A DNA stretch of 64,000 nucleotides from Massilia pinisoli (lineage in GTDB: Bacteria; Pseudomonadota; Gammaproteobacteria; Burkholderiales; Burkholderiaceae_D). Below are positions 62,812-64,000 of the stretch, piece by piece; the stretch's first letter is position 1; every line of letters starts with the position of its first letter. The stretch covers positions 62,001 through 126,000 of the forward strand of contig NZ_JANUGW010000011.1 of NCBI RefSeq assembly GCF_024753285.1, in the 5' to 3' direction. The notes beneath the pieces are model-generated. The model saw only the letters and a list, made by a program, of their open reading frames with translations, ran no database searches and was not told the origin of the DNA. Both the position numbers and the translations under genes were made by a program.

Positions 62812-64000
62812 ATGACGACCCTCATCGACGCCGCGCTGGTGGCGGACCACAACGACAAGCTCGCGGCGCAGCTGCAGGCCGACTACGACGCGCTGGGCGG
62901 CATGCTGGCGCGGCGCGGACAGGACATCGAGGTATTGACGGCCCTCGCGCAGCGCTTCGCCGTCGCCGTCCCGAGCTGGGGCGTGGGCACAGGCGGTACG
63001 CGCTTCGCGCGCTTTCCCGGCCGCGGCGAGCCGCGCAACGTGTTCGAGAAGATCCACGACTGCGCCGTCATCAACCAGTTGACGCGCGCGACGCCAACCG
63101 TGTCGCCGCACTTCCCGTGGGATAAGCCGACGGATGCGAACGAGCTGCGCCAGAAGGCGGACGATCTCGGGCTCGCATTCGACGCCGTCAATTCGAACAC
63201 GTTCCAGGACCAGCAGGGGCAGGAACACACGTATAAATACGGCAGCCTGACGGCGGGCAGCGCGGCCACGCGCGCGCAGGCCGTCGCGCACAACATCGAT
63301 TGCATCGAGCTGGGACGCGCGCTGGGTTCGAAGGCGCTGACGGTCTGGGTCGGCGACGGCGCCAACTTCCCCGGCCAGAGCAATCTGCGTGGGGCGCTGG
63401 AACGCTATCTGGACAGCATGCGCGCCATCTACGCCGCGCTGCCGGACGACTGGAACGTCTTCATCGAGCACAAGCTGTTCGAGCCGGCGTTCTACGCGAC
63501 GACGATCGCGGACTGGGGCACGAGCTTCGCATGCGCGACGGCGCTGGGCCCTAAGGCGAAATGCCTCGTCGACCTGGGCCACCACGCGCCGAACACGAAC
63601 ATCGAGATGATCGTCGCGCGGCTTGCGCAGTTCGGCAAGCTGGGCGGCTTCCACTTCAACGACAGTAAATACGGCGACGACGACCTCGATTCCGGCTCCA
63701 TCAACCCGTTCCAGCTGTTCCTGGTCTTTAACGAGCTGGCCGATGCGGCACAGCGCGACGGCGCCGGTTTCAATCCGGCATACATGCTGGACCAGTCGCA
63801 CAACGTGACGGACCCCATCGAAAGCCTGATGAACAGCGCGGTCGAAGTGCAGCGCGCGTACGTACAGGCCGCGCTGGTCGACCGTGCACGCCTCGCCGAG
63901 CTGCAGGAGGCGAACGACGTGCTGCTGTCGGCGCAGGCGTTGAAGACGGCGTTCCGCACGGACGTGTCGCCCATCCTCGCGATGGCGCGCGTGCGCGCGG
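62812..64000 (+). CDS. rhaI: L-rhamnose isomerase (catabolic, RhaI type), truncated by window end
   Basis: Converts L-rhamnose to L-rhamnulose in the cytoplasm, the first step feeding RhaK and RhaD. The 396 codons visible cover most of the protein: AVAVPSWGVGTGGTRFARFPG, the metal and substrate region DAVNSNTFQDQ, KALTVWVGDGANFPGQS, FIEHKLFEPAFYATTIADWG, CLVDLGHHAPNTNIE and FHFNDSKYGDDDLDSGSINPFQLF. These match the Rhi-type isomerases found with rhaD fusions, distinct from E. coli RhaA. TAGGAGACAAC precedes the ATG. The C-terminus lies beyond position 64000, so the total length is unknown. Confidence 0.92.
   Translation, partial: MTTLIDAALVADHNDKLAAQLQADYDALGGMLARRGQDIEVLTALAQRFAVAVPSWGVGTGGTRFARFPGRGEPRNVFEKIHDCAVINQLTRATPTVSPHFPWDKPTDANELRQKADDLGLAFDAVNSNTFQDQQGQEHTYKYGSLTAGSAATRAQAVAHNIDCIELGRALGSKALTVWVGDGANFPGQSNLRGALERYLDSMRAIYAALPDDWNVFIEHKLFEPAFYATTIADWGTSFACATALGPKAKCLVDLGHHAPNTNIEMIVARLAQFGKLGGFHFNDSKYGDDDLDSGSINPFQLFLVFNELADAAQRDGAGFNPAYMLDQSHNVTDPIESLMNSAVEVQRAYVQAALVDRARLAELQEANDVLLSAQALKTAFRTDVSPILAMARVRA

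Overview
The window reads as chromosome from a high-GC betaproteobacterium of the Oxalobacteraceae type (Massilia/Telluria/Duganella-like). This is inferred from the strongly G/C-ending codons, the density of large TonB-dependent receptors (TBDRs), the plant-polysaccharide hydrolases and the family relationships. It was not tested by database search. No rRNA, tRNA or CRISPR array was seen.

Layout. 1-3694: regulatory region and a TBDR. 3888-7967 (minus): a DUF4380 secreted protein, a solute-binding-like protein and malic enzyme MaeB. 8284-9369: an intact 1,070-bp IS1595-family element with an exact 8-bp target duplication. 9408-14324 (minus): SMP-30 lactonase, MFS anion transporter, 2-oxoglutarate-semialdehyde dehydrogenase and KdgD, which are oxidative hexuronate catabolism genes. 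14680-21226: a divergent TBDR, a chemoreceptor, an FCD-GntR regulator and uronate dehydrogenase. 21382-35386: a GH2 enzyme, a SEL1-repeat protein, then a TBDR-GH2-GH43-GH43 polysaccharide-utilisation cluster. 35480-42049: housekeeping and poorly known genes, including a small operon with DUF2491 and a coiled-coil protein. 42049-50399: a TBDR divergent from a GH28 polygalacturonase and a propeller-GH35 fusion. 50533-53323: a GGDEF/EAL protein and a YbaK-like protein. 53367-64000: an L-rhamnose locus, rhaR-S-T-P-Q-K on the minus strand and rhaD-rhaI on the plus strand, with rhaI cut by the window edge.

How the genes fit together. Galacturonate and rhamnose form the backbone of pectin (homogalacturonan and rhamnogalacturonan-I), and galactose and arabinose decorate it. 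The window carries surface import (four TBDRs), debranching and depolymerising enzymes (GH28, GH35, GH2, GH43), and intracellular routes for both backbone sugars: Udh/lactonase/KdgD/semialdehyde dehydrogenase to 2-oxoglutarate, and rhamnose isomerase/kinase/aldolase-dehydrogenase to DHAP and lactate. I read it as an extended pectin/RG-I utilisation region. The assignment to pectin is inference from gene content. No aldarate dehydratase (garD/gudD) and no rhamnose mutarotase were seen, so the pathways are completed elsewhere or outside the window.

Regulatory DNA is unusually readable. LacI-type boxes related to TGGTAGCGCTACCA lie upstream of three TBDRs. An FCD-GntR palindrome lies at the regulator's own promoter, with a near copy before kdgD. 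A 9-N9-9 palindrome sits between rhaR and rhaD, and a hairpin plus a four-copy 12-bp tandem repeat separates rhaS from rhaT. Start codons were moved from the longest open frame where a ribosome-binding site, signal peptide or ATGA/GTGA overlap justified it.
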